In this document: one piece after another, positions 54,569 to 64,000 of the stretch | Layout of the letters: the number at the start of each line of letters is the position of its first letter | How positions within the stretch are numbered: position 1 is the first letter of the stretch | From: Skeletonema tropicum | Taxonomy: Eukaryota > Bacillariophyta > Thalassiosirophyceae > Thalassiosirales > Thalassiosiraceae | Length of the DNA stretch: 64,000 nucleotides | Direction: 5' to 3' | Assembly (NCBI GenBank): GCA_037178625.1 | Contig: CM074137.1 | Coordinates: 1,736,001-1,800,000 of the forward strand | Program-made: the position numbers and the translations under genes | Notes under the pieces: model-generated | Seen by the model: the letters and a program-made list of their open reading frames with translations, nothing else | What the model was told of the DNA's origin: nothing | The model's database searches: none

Positions 54569-54813
54569 TGACACAGGAAATGATATTTCGTGTATTTACG
54601 GATTCTTACAGTTATGGTATGTTAGGGGTAACATACGGTCTATGTAGATAGAGATTGCGTTAGGAGCGATTCCATCGTTCTTCTCACAATAAAGGAAAGA
54701 AAAATAAACATAAAGACGTCGTTTGTCGACAACGTGCTGTCTTCTCCGTAGAAGAACACAACCTGCTATTACTACGCAACTCTCTTGTCCTGTATCATCT
54801 ACAGTGATTTAGA
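54569..54813 (+). repeat. Copia copy 1, 3' LTR
   Basis: Identical to 48783-49027 base for base as read. Followed by TCATA and the resumed channel exon. Confidence 0.95.
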
Positions 54814-56038
54814 TCATATGTATCGTCATCTTCAGCCAGCACAAGAATCTCTTCCCCTTCTTGATAAACATCGTCATTCAATGGATTCAAACGCACATCT
54901 CCGTCCGCAGAACGAAATCCAACAGGAATAGCATCATCAAACCGTACTGTAATTTCTTTGAATGTCTTTCCATAAAGCTCTGGCCACGTGTCGAAGTAGA
55001 ATTCGCTCCCTGAGACGATTAATGAAAATAGAGTAGAGCGTAAGATGCATGCCCAAGACATGGAAGGATAGACAGATAGAATGGACACAAGTGCGATTTA
55101 CCTTCAAACTCCAACAGAGAATCAAGCACATAAGCAAGCTCTGGCGTTCTTGCGCACTGAAGCATCAATCGTCCGATCATATCATGGTTGACAATAACCT
55201 CAGCAAAGTCAGGCGCTACCATCTTGATTAACTCTTTGTTATCGACGTCTTGCAATTCCACCACGACGTGTCTATCTCCATCACTTCCGAAATCCAACGC
55301 TTTTAACGCTAGAACCTGTCTCAACATGTTGGCATCTGCTTCATCACTGTCAAAGTCGGGTGGTGTCAATGCAATGATCGCCCTAGCAGTGTCGGCAGAT
55401 ACTTTTTTCAGATCATTCTCCAATATGGGGTTGCCCTGACGACACACAACTTCAGTCCCCATCAAATCGAGAGGATTCTCCTTTGCGTTAATTGCATTCT
55501 CTATTTTCTCTTCCATTTCCTCCTTGTCTAGATCTGATAACACCACCATAACTCCTCCCCCCTCCGACTCATTGGCCAATGCGATTTGCTGAATAACTGC
55601 AATGGATTTGTCATTCCAATTCAACATTAAAGTGTGTCCGCTCTCAAAGACACGGCTCTTTCCTGTCTTGAGATCTTCAATCTTCTCTCCGATACTCTCA
55701 CCAACAATTCCAATGAGCAAGGCAAAGACGAGCAATCCACCCAAAGTAACGAACAATGACACGGCACGTGGGATGAGTTCAGAGGGTGCGTCTGCTTGAG
55801 CCCCCGGATCAACTACATATGTCCAACTTGTCCACGCCGCCTCACTAATCGTATCATAGTCATCGCTGTCTCCAATAACGAGTAGACCGGCACCAAAGAC
55901 TACCAACACATACGATAGACCAAAGAGCAAGATAACTTTCGCCCATTCGTTGGTACTAAAGAAATAATCAAGCCGATAGTCAACGAGATCGTACCAAGAA
56001 TAATCCTTTTCCTTTGTATTCTTCAACGCACCTTCCAT

Positions 56039-57345
56039 GACATTCGATTTCTCCCTAAACAAAGTGATAATTTTTTCATATAACCGTCAGAAAATGTGGC
56101 TTATGTGAAACACGACCACGGCTATTTGAACCGTGACTGTAGTTTATTTGAAAGTGCTACTGCCAGCTTGATTGCACAGTATGAGCACCTCTACCAAAGA
56201 ATCACCCTCAGATCATTCATCTCCTCCTCAACTCGAACTATCGACATGGCCGACGCTTCCACTAGAGAGACACAAGATGCCATAACAAACAAACCCGTCC
56301 GTACGGTAGCATAAATTTATAAATGACATAAGCGCTATGTCATGGCGCAGCTATCCGTCAAGTTTCATCACTGCAGCTATTGTATTAATTTCCATAATAT
56401 CAATAGAGCAGCGACTGCTCACACGTCAAATCTCTCGCTCCGTCGCTCACTCCCATACCACCTCTTCTATTACCCCCCATGTTTAATAACACCCATATTG
56501 GCAGTAACCACGCCTTCCTAATAATAATTAACGCCCCCCTATTTATTATTATCCTCATAACTACGCTACACACTCGGATATTTAAAGCCACACAAGGCAA
56601 TAATATTTACATGTCCAACAATAAATACATATTAATTCACTTGAATTAATCCTTTAAATTAGCATTATTATTTATCATAGTTGCTTATTATTTAGTCGAT
56701 ACTATCGGCAATACAATTCTGTCATTATTCCTCTGCATCTTCTTTTGAAGGGTAATAATACTACATTACATCAATGCATCCCCATCTGTGCGCAATTATT
56801 TCATCATGTTGATGTCGGCTACCGATGCTTCTCAGGCGATGGCGGCGGATCAATAAAACCTTCACTGATCGATTGCGCTATGTATGACGTTGAAAATATG
56901 CCGCCATACGTCTTATTGCTCCAAGTATTGGCCGAGAACGAGCCGGTGCCGCCGGGCAAGTTATTGTGATGACTTCGCTCCATTTTCTCTCTGCAGAATA
57001 TTATTAGATATCATGCTACACACAATATTATTATTCAGTTCCTTCGCCCCTCATGTCGGCTATGATGATGCGGCCATGTTGGTGCTATTTTTATGTGCAG
57101 GATTTTTGTGTGCTGTCGTCTACATAGTAGTAAGACATCATCTCCCCATGGTGATGGTCTTCGGGTTCGGATCGGGTGGTGGGAGGTGGTGATGTTTCCA
57201 TGGGTGAAATCTCAAAAGTGGGAAAAGCCCATGTACACATCCATCGGTTGTGGTGTTCCATGGGTGAAATCTCAAAAGTGGGAAGAAGCCCATGTACATA
57301 TCCATCCGCGATCACTACTACAGCCCTACTTACTACAGCCCCCAA
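56039..57345. other. AT-rich gene-free stretch with a 60-bp tandem duplication
   Basis: Possibly holds the channel's promoter and first exon. No gene is certain. Two tandem copies with a 60-bp period start at 57198 and 57258 (CCATGGGTGAAATCTCAAAA..), differing at a few bases. Confidence 0.5.
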
Positions 57346-57743
57346 TGACAGCCGGAAAATTAGGGTACCTAATTTATAGGTTGTAAATCAGCACAAGATG
57401 TACACGTTGCACAAATTGAAACTCCTTACAGGCCGTACATCGTTGCACCGGTTCTTCGTTTGTTATCACGTTGCCTATCTCAAAGCCACTTATCTCTAAG
57501 CGTTTGTCTAGATGAGGAATCGACCTCACGTCAACTGGGAGTACTAATAGCACTATTATTGGTTATTCTTTTCTACTTTCTTCAATGAGACCCATCATGG
57601 TGGATTTCCCTTCATTCCCTTCGCGGAATATTGTTGACAGCACGCTTTCATTTACTTACCAGAAAGTACCCGTATGCTTACATATCAGTGAGTGTCCTTA
57701 TATATACCTATAAATTAGGTACCCTAATTTTCCGGCTGTCACT
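57346..57743. mobile_element. MITE with 36-bp perfect inverted repeats
   Basis: Bases 57346-57381 (TGACAGCCGGAAAATTAGGG..) are the exact complement of 57706-57741. CCCCAA flanks it at 57340-57345 and 57744-57749 and may be the target duplication. The 320-bp interior has no gene. Confidence 0.75.
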
Positions 57744-58494
57744 CCCCAACGACACGATATTGATATGTCCAAATCAAAAGTCTGAAGTGTATGGCTCCCC
57801 ATAACACTGACACAGGATGCGATATTTCGCGTATGTACGGATTCTATACAGTTATGTTATGGTAGGGTATCTAAGATACATTGTATGTAAGAGGTTGCGC
57901 TTTGAGAGGCTTTTGAAGCAAATCACGCTTGATCTCATAGAGAGGAAAAGAAATAAAATAAACAACAGTCAATTGACGCATCGGAACGATTTCTGAGGAG
58001 AAATCTGGAGCAATCCACTTCCTTGTTGGAGAGATCTGACAGAACCGCTATTACTACGCAACCCTCTTACTGCTGCAAGTCTGCGCAAGTTAAGAGATTA
58101 ATCAGTCGTCGTGTAGTTTCTATCTTCAATCAAATCTGGTTGAATATTTGAGCTTCCGGCGTTTCCACCGAAGTAAGTTAGACAAGTATGTTTCACACCT
58201 TCTGTGGCTGTTAATTTGTCGCTGCCAACCTGAAATCTCGGGAGTTTGGTCATAGGTCTTCCCATCAGCAACCTGTAGGGCAGATAGAGCTTCAGCGAGT
58301 GGACTTCTAACACAGCCACAATCTGAGGACGGGTGTGGACCCACAACGGAGCAAGTCTGTTTCAACCTGTGACTTACCAAAGCGAAGGAAACGTCTAACT
58401 AAATCTAGATTCATTTCTGTTCGATTGGGAGAACAAAACCTAGTTACAGTAACACTTTTATCGTCTTCATCACGGTCACACAACTTCAACAATT

Positions 58495-59163
58495 ATGGGG
58501 CGGCGTGGTAGTGCTAATGATGAGTTACTCCGAAGAAGACTCGATCATGTTTCGAAGGAATGGTTTGACAATGAACATTTCTTCCTCAGCATTCTTGTAA
58601 AAGAGGGTATCAAAACTTGGTACGATTATGTCGACTTCGTCGTTAACCTAGACGAAATCAACGCAATGAAGAATCGGAACCGCTCAGGGAGTTCGGATGA
58701 GGATGATATCGATGAGTATGACGGCTACATCCCACTGACGTGGAGGAGGCTGATGCTATATAGCTTATCGTATGTCAATGAATTGCAAATTGAGAAAGGA
58801 GTTTCTAATAATGGATTGGTCGATATCACGGGTGTCACTATCCGCGAATTTGACAACTATATCGATGGATGTCCTCCGATCATCAAGGTGTTCACAAACG
58901 ACCTTGCAAGAGAACACGCAGCGAAAGTTGAACGCCGCGAGCAGGAGCTGCGCAGAGTTAAGTTGGAAGCCGACGCTGCTCAAGCTAAATTTGACATCGC
59001 ATGGGATAAGGCCTATGGTCAATCTGGTGCAAGGACAAATTCTAGTCGGAGTTCGCGAGGTTCTGTAAATACTCCGCGTCTGTCAACTTATGTAAGAAAG
59101 CAGATGAGCGCAACCGCAATCGTACCAGTATGTCATCAATGGTACACTACTTATGGATATTGA
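58495..59163 (+). pseudogene. Copia Gag remnant (222 codons)
   Basis: MGRRGSANDELLRRRLDHVS aligns with the Gag start of copy 1, then WFDNEHFFLSILVKEGIKTW, YVDFVVNLDEINAMKNRN and the helical LAREHAAKVERREQELRRVK region. The frame ends at 59163, soon after similarity fades, so it is a truncated Gag rather than a natural product. It helps to place the Gag start in copies 1 and 2. Confidence 0.75.
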
Positions 59164-59853
59164 AGATACTCATATCCCGATTAATGGGAATCGTCCCATT
59201 TATCTACCGCAAGTTGAACGTCGAATCTTCCGCGATCGTCGGTTCAGCAGAACTTATTTTCCCGCCATATCTTTACACAAGATACTAAATCCAATGACCA
59301 TGGCGCTCACAACACAATAAATAATAAGAATAATGAAATAGTAATAACTACGTTGGAATACATCCGCTGCCTCAAGGCACACTGTACTACATCAATACTT
59401 CGATAGTCGAGTAGGACGCACAACAGCAGAGCTTCAGTGCTTCGTGTCCGGCTTAAGATAGAATTAGACGTCTCAACACTGCCTTCGTTTCCTGGTACTC
59501 TACGATCCTCCTCACAAGTCCACCGATCTCGCTCCGATCCGTGTATCCGCCTGAATGTTCGCTTAGATTATCCCGACTCTGTTTGACGGTCTTATGACAG
59601 ATAATTCTCAACTTAAGAGATTATCAGTTCTCATGCTTTAACAATAGCTTCAGATACACCGAAGAATTATCTGTCAAGCCTTTAGTTGTTGAGTCTTATG
59701 AGAAAATCCAACTCTCCCTGATTTAAGTGGACTCCGTTTTGCCAGGCAAACACCTTGCTTAATAGGCCTTCCTTTCATACCAAGTGGACACCCGTGATAG
59801 CTGCTCAATACAGCATAACATCTTTATCTGACGCCGATATCATCATGCAGGAG
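59164..59853. repeat. Possible LTR remnant of another Copia family
   Basis: GTTGGAATAC at 59352 resembles a Copia LTR start, and CTTAAGAGATTATCAG at 59612-59626 resembles an LTR end plus primer site. A hairpin GACAGATAATTCT/AGAATTATCTGTC lies near 59596-59672. No coding is seen. Confidence 0.35.
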
Positions 59854-60099
59854 TGACACAGGAAATGATATTTCGTGTATTTACGGATTCTTACAGTTAT
59901 GGTATGTTAGGGGTAACATACGGTCTATGTAGATAGAGATTGCGTTAGGAGCGATTCCATCGTTCTTCTCACAATAAAGGAAAGAAAAAATAAACATAAA
60001 GACGTCGTTTGTCGACAACGTGCTGTCTTCTCCGTAGAAGAACACAACCTGCTATTACTACGCAACTCTCTTGTCCTGTATCATCTACAGTGATTTAGA
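59854..60099 (+). repeat. Copia copy 2, 5' LTR
   Basis: Same ends as in copy 1, with A6 instead of A5 within GAAAGAAAAAATAAAC. Confidence 0.9.
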
Positions 60100-60379
60100 G
60101 ATTAACAGGTATCGTTTGTTCTGTCTTTCAACCAATTTGGCTGATTTACTGAGCACCGGTACTTCATCGAGTAAGCAAAGTGAGCAACGCTGTTCCTTTC
60201 TACTCGTCTGTTATTGTCGTCGCCAACCCGGACGACCGGGAGTTTGGAAAAAGATCTACCCATCTAGTCAACTATATGAGTAGATAGAGCTTCACGAGTG
60301 AGCCATTAAACCGGCCACAGACCTGTCGCGGACGTGAATCCACCCTAGAGGAACGATCCTCAACTGTAACTTATCAACT

Positions 60380-63300
60380 ATGAGGGCTCTAATCACTAAC
60401 GTAGTGTTATTGCTGCTCTTGTTGACAGTTCAAAACCTAGTTGCAGTCTCATCATCATCATCCCCCGTCCTACCTGTCGTCGAATTAGATACAACGATGT
60501 CGTCTTATTCACCGAACAAGGAGATCCTACGGAAGAGATTTATTCACCTCAAGAATGAGTGGTTTCAACGCCACACTTACATTCTCAGCGTCTTCGTAAA
60601 AGGAGGTATCAAGAGTTGGTACGATTACGTCGCTTTCATTGAGAATCTGGACGAAGTTAACTCTGTTAAGAATCGGAACGACTCATATCAAGATGACGAT
60701 GATGGGAATTGTGGTGGTGATGCCAGTGCCATCAGCTACTTCTGGAAGAAACGGATGATCCATAGCTTATCGTATGTCAATGAATTGCAAATCGAGCATG
60801 GACCACTCAATACTGGATTGGTGGATATTCAAAGTCATGGTTACATCGAATTCTGCAACTATTGCGATGCCAACCCCCCATTCCAATCGTTTTCGAACAG
60901 CCTTGCACGCGAACACGCTGTCAAGTTCAGGCTACTTGAACTCGAAGAGCGCAAGGCACACGCAGAGGTTCTTTCCGCGGAGGCTGAAGCAGACATATTG
61001 CGGGATAGGGCCTATGGCGGTAGCAGTGTGATGACAAATCCTGATCGTGAAGGAACAATTTCGAAGGCATCTGGTTCTCGGCATTCGCTCAAAGACAATT
61101 CCAGATTCCTTGGTACGATCGATGGTGGGGATAACTTTAGTTTGGATGGGGATAACCTTAGTTTGGGCAGCAATTCAGTGGATAATCACCCAACCACTAT
61201 GGGTAATCTTTCTTCTGGCTTCACCGGCATTCCATTTGGTCCGCTGAATTTTGGATCTACCAGCGGTTCGCATTCACACCACTCACAACGCTCCTCTGGT
61301 TTGCATGGGCAGTCTCATCACAGCCCCTCCTCTTCGTCTTCATCACACAAGAAGAAGAAGAAGCCCTATGGTGGCGGTGGTGGTGTTGGTGGTGGTGGCA
61401 GCAGTGGTGGAAGCAGCAGCAGCAGCCGCGGCAGCAACAGTGGAAGCAGTATTCCGTCCCAAATCAGTGCTAGTGGATCCGGCGGGTCTGGGGGAGGTAA
61501 CGGTCGCTATGCTGGAGTCTACAAGAAGTCCGATCCTAGAGTTAGATTGAAGTTTGATTATCATGATGTCATGTCTGCCAATGGTGAAGTTGTCAGTCTA
61601 CTTGTACCGTCAGTCCAGGATTCGTCTCCCGTTCCCTACAATATTGCATGTACTGGCTCCAAAGTTCTTGATAATTGGCAAAACACTCACGAGACTAGCC
61701 CTACTGATGGCGACGGTGTTTCCGAGATGTCTGCAGATGGGGAGGCTATTCGCTACCATGTTCATTCCACTGAGGTTTCTCATGATGAAGATAGCTCTGA
61801 GGCCCTCTCTGATGACACGTCCACTGATGATGACTTCCGTGAGCCAGATGCAGGTGATGACAATGCCACTTACCGTGTGTCAAGGAGTAAGCATCACACT
61901 AGGAAGGGTGATCTTGCAGACAGAGGCGCTAATGGAGGTGTCCAAGGTGATAGTCTTCGCGTTATCAACGTGATTCCCAATCTCCACGTTGATCTTTCCG
62001 GCCTCGACAACCATACCTTGGCTAAGACGCCGATTGGCACTTGCGGTGGTGTTGTTTTGACTCAGCGAGGTCCTGTTATTGCGGTCTTTCATCGGTACGC
62101 TCTATTGGGGAGAGGACGCAGTATTCACTCGAGCATCCAACTTGAAGCTTATGGGAATACAGTCGATGATAGATCTATTGCTTTTGGTGGTGGACAGTGC
62201 ATTGAGACTGAGGACGGTTACCGCATTCCTTTGGATATTCAAGATGGCCTTGCCTATCTCAACATCCGTCCATTCACCAACGATGAACTCGAGCATTTGC
62301 CACAAGTTGTCATGACTGCTGACACGGCTTGGAGACCTACAGTTCACGACTCTGTCATCTCTGACGATCCTACTTGGTATGAGCGTCAACCTAACGAGCC
62401 TCTTCCCAACGCTGAGAACTTCAATGCTGTTGGCGAGTTTCTTCACCGCGATGCGAATGTCACCGCATCCTCCCATCACTCCGATCCAGAATCTCCATTC
62501 CCCTTCTATGAAGCTCCATCTGCCTCTGATCTCATCTCCGTCGAGGAAGATATTATTCCCTCAGTCAACGTCAACGAACATTTTGGATTTCCATCTATGA
62601 TTCCTGGACTCCTACGTGATGTCGAGAAATATGGGGAGCTTCTTACTGGGCAGGTGGTTGGTGCACATGAGACTCGTGCGCACGCTCGTGATTATGATGC
62701 TCTTCGTCCATTCTTCCTCAATGCACCCCGTGAGGTTGTTGTGCACACAATGCGGTCTACTACCCAGTGGTATAATTCCATCCCGCAAGCTAGTCGTCTT
62801 TATGACATGCGCAAGGCTCATTTTCCTGCTTGCAACATCTTTCGCCGCCACGAGGCTGTCGGTACAGACACGGTCTTCTTTGATATTGAAGCATGGGGAG
62901 GGTATCGCTGCTGTCAATTCTATATAGGTCGACGTAGCTACTACATGTCTGCTCATGGGATGCTTACGGATGGTCAATTTGCTGGGAGCCTTGAGGATGA
63001 AATTCGGTACCGTGGAGCAATGGATCTGCTCATCCCTGACAGGGCTAAGGCTGAAATTAGTGCAAGGGTCATGGAACTTCTTCGTGCCTTCCAGATTAAA
63101 GACTGGCAGTCCGAACCGCATCATCAAAATCAAAATATTGCAGAGCGGTACATCCAAGAACTTAAGAAGTATTGCAATTGGGTCCTGAATACCTCCGGCG
63201 CTCCTCCAGAATCCATCTTTTTCATCATCAAGTATGCTATGTTCATCCACAATCGCACGGCGAGGGAAAACTTGGGTTGGAGGACTCCTCATGAAGCCTT

Positions 63301-64000
63301 GACTGGGCAAACGCCTGACATTAGCATGCTTCTTTGCTTTCGTTTCTGGCAGGTGGTGTATATCAAGAACTACAGAGACATGGGAACTGGTTTTCCTTCG
63401 GAATCTAACGAGATCCTTTGCCATTTCTTGGGATACTCTGAGACCGTTGGTCACAGTATGACGTTCATGGTATACAACCCCGAGACCCATTCCATCCTTT
63501 ATCGGTCGAGCATTCGAGCGGAGAACGAGAATGATATCAAGAAATCACCTATCCCACCTCATAACAATCCAGATCAGCGAGATACTCATCAGCAATGGCA
63601 TGATGCCTTCCCAACTATTGAGGAGTTTGTGCCTTCTCCCGAGGATGCAACCGAGCCAGCAACAGTTCGTCCAGAAGTTCCAACAACTGCCACAAATCGT
63701 GATGGAACACCACTTCGTCGTAGTCCAAGATGGCGAGTCCAGTCCACCGACAAGGAAGCAACCTCTACTTCTTCCAATACTACTCCACACAGCCGTAGCC
63801 GCAGCCGTAATCGCAAGAAGAGTGATGAAGATGGGGGAGCAACCGCTGGGAAACCCAATCAGAACCAACCATCAGCTAAGCCATCCAACTTGAACCAGCT
63901 GAAATCTGATGAACTTGTGGGGAGGACTGTCCTTTTGAAAACTCGCGACGATGGGCAACGTTTCAGAGCTGAAATAGTCGGTATTCCTGAGGATTTCGAG
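60380..64000 (+). CDS. Copia gag-pol polyprotein, copy 2 (partial, open at the window end)
   Basis: From ATG 60380 the frame stays open for 1,207 codons to the last base. As in copy 1, the second in-frame Met (60497, MSSYSPNKE) is the likelier Gag start. It differs from copy 1 in places such as VFVKGGIKSW for VFLSEGIKSW, GNCGGD for ENYGGD, and a Gly/Ser tract with V and SSGG insertions. The protease site is again DRGA (61919-61930). The integrase motifs LIPDRAKAEIS and NQNIAERYIQ are present. The reverse transcriptase and RNase H lie beyond the window. Confidence 0.9.
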   Translation, partial: MRALITNVVLLLLLLTVQNLVAVSSSSSPVLPVVELDTTMSSYSPNKEILRKRFIHLKNEWFQRHTYILSVFVKGGIKSWYDYVAFIENLDEVNSVKNRNDSYQDDDDGNCGGDASAISYFWKKRMIHSLSYVNELQIEHGPLNTGLVDIQSHGYIEFCNYCDANPPFQSFSNSLAREHAVKFRLLELEERKAHAEVLSAEAEADILRDRAYGGSSVMTNPDREGTISKASGSRHSLKDNSRFLGTIDGGDNFSLDGDNLSLGSNSVDNHPTTMGNLSSGFTGIPFGPLNFGSTSGSHSHHSQRSSGLHGQSHHSPSSSSSSHKKKKKPYGGGGGVGGGGSSGGSSSSSRGSNSGSSIPSQISASGSGGSGGGNGRYAGVYKKSDPRVRLKFDYHDVMSANGEVVSLLVPSVQDSSPVPYNIACTGSKVLDNWQNTHETSPTDGDGVSEMSADGEAIRYHVHSTEVSHDEDSSEALSDDTSTDDDFREPDAGDDNATYRVSRSKHHTRKGDLADRGANGGVQGDSLRVINVIPNLHVDLSGLDNHTLAKTPIGTCGGVVLTQRGPVIAVFHRYALLGRGRSIHSSIQLEAYGNTVDDRSIAFGGGQCIETEDGYRIPLDIQDGLAYLNIRPFTNDELEHLPQVVMTADTAWRPTVHDSVISDDPTWYERQPNEPLPNAENFNAVGEFLHRDANVTASSHHSDPESPFPFYEAPSASDLISVEEDIIPSVNVNEHFGFPSMIPGLLRDVEKYGELLTGQVVGAHETRAHARDYDALRPFFLNAPREVVVHTMRSTTQWYNSIPQASRLYDMRKAHFPACNIFRRHEAVGTDTVFFDIEAWGGYRCCQFYIGRRSYYMSAHGMLTDGQFAGSLEDEIRYRGAMDLLIPDRAKAEISARVMELLRAFQIKDWQSEPHHQNQNIAERYIQELKKYCNWVLNTSGAPPESIFFIIKYAMFIHNRTARENLGWRTPHEALTGQTPDISMLLCFRFWQVVYIKNYRDMGTGFPSESNEILCHFLGYSETVGHSMTFMVYNPETHSILYRSSIRAENENDIKKSPIPPHNNPDQRDTHQQWHDAFPTIEEFVPSPEDATEPATVRPEVPTTATNRDGTPLRRSPRWRVQSTDKEATSTSSNTTPHSRSRSRNRKKSDEDGGATAGKPNQNQPSAKPSNLNQLKSDELVGRTVLLKTRDDGQRFRAEIVGIPEDFE

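Larger units (their letters stand above)
48783..54813 (+). mobile_element. Copia LTR retrotransposon, copy 1 (6,031 bp)
   Basis: The LTRs at 48783-49027 and 54569-54813 are 245 bp each and identical as read. The target duplication TCATA is at 48778-48782 and 54814-54818. A polypurine tract (GTAGGGGAG) precedes the right LTR. The domain layout and sequence style fit diatom CoDi-type Copia elements. Identical LTRs mean a recent insertion. Confidence 0.95.
47827..56038 (-). pseudogene. CASTOR/POLLUX (DMI1)-type ion channel gene, split by a Copia element
   Basis: Exon a is 56038-55102, an intron follows at 55010-55101 (GTAAAT..CAG), and exon b runs from 55009. Exon b is cut at 54814 by a Copia element and resumes at 48777, giving EDDDTY/EPNDGTYPL in frame. 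The family forms cation channels gated by RCK-like domains, on nuclear or plastid envelopes in plants. Seen here are a TM segment VILLFGLSYVLVVFGAGLLV, a pore-like stretch, TM FVTLGGLLVFALLIGIVGES, then the NAD-binding-like RCK region with GHTLMLNWNDKSIAVIQQIA and ANESEGGGVMVVLSD, and a second RCK-type half after the insertion. A second lesion is one missing base in an A-run at 48106-48109. That run shifts the frame so the main frame stops at 48099 while similarity continues to 47827. The N-terminus may have another exon upstream (AG at 56054). Confidence 0.85.
57808..59853 (+). mobile_element. Truncated Copia element related to copies 1 and 2
   Basis: A 5' LTR at 57808-58094 starts TGACACAGGATGCG and keeps CTATTACTACGCAA as in the other family. 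The primer-site core GAGATTA follows at 58094. A Gag frame is present, but no integrase or reverse transcriptase follows; the right side is other sequence and then Copia copy 2. Confidence 0.75.
59854..64000 (+). mobile_element. Copia LTR retrotransposon, copy 2 (cut by the window edge)
   Basis: The 5' LTR at 59854-60099 (246 bp) differs from copy 1 by one extra A. The body is near-identical to copy 1 apart from scattered changes, mostly in gag and the Gly/Ser tract. The 3' half lies outside the window, so its target duplication cannot be checked. Confidence 0.9.

Noticed and set aside
56096..56314. 72-codon plus-strand frame
   Set aside because: Short, without supporting motifs, and in the 5' flank of the minus-strand channel gene, where an upstream exon is as likely.

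Overview
The window is nuclear DNA of a eukaryote with spliceosomal introns (GT..AG, mostly 80-300 nt), and a diatom or close stramenopile relative is the best fit. The main reason is two Copia elements whose polyprotein has the layout I associate with diatom CoDi-type Copia elements. I could run no database search, so the taxon is an inference. Almost all of the 64 kb is transposable elements, many nested inside one another. I found only one likely host gene, a CASTOR/POLLUX-type ion channel, and it is broken by a Copia insertion.

Layout. (a) 1-22001: the right arm of a Plavaka/CACTA-like DNA transposon. Its accessory gene is split at one exact point by about 19.9 kb of extra DNA. (b) Inside that split, 1298-21063 is a giant Helitron-like element. 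It has perfect 15-bp terminal inverted repeats, a Ulp1-type protease in one reading frame with an HUH Rep plus Pif1-like helicase, a long spliced gene with an MBD-like motif, a long spliced minus-strand gene, two small genes, and at least a dozen copies of a short palindrome that lie only in introns and 3' flanks. (c) 22002-23840: two Ty3/gypsy fragments joined tail to tail. (d) 24476-24825: a fold-back MITE. (e) 25235-29700: a decayed DNA transposon with a SWIM-finger gene and a DDE_4-type transposase. (f) 30152-31743: a TTAA-flanked non-autonomous element. (g) 32141-47660: a MULE with a SWIM finger. Its transposase gene is split by a complete Plavaka-like element (35188-44575; transposase, Ulp1-like gene, accessory gene), and a second Plavaka-end fragment sits at 46054-46877. 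(h) 47827-56038, minus strand: the channel gene, split by Copia copy 1 (48783-54813). (i) 57346-57743: a TIR MITE. (j) 57808-59853: a truncated Copia relative. (k) 59854 to the window end: Copia copy 2.

The nesting gives relative ages: gypsy, then Plavaka copy 1, then the giant Helitron-like element; MULE, then Plavaka copy 2; channel gene, then Copia. Three of the insertions can be undone on paper exactly to the base, with the target reading frame restored. The window's most unusual content is the giant element: its size, its clean inverted termini, the fusion of Ulp1 with Rep-helicase, an MBD-like gene, and a repeated palindrome confined to its non-coding parts.
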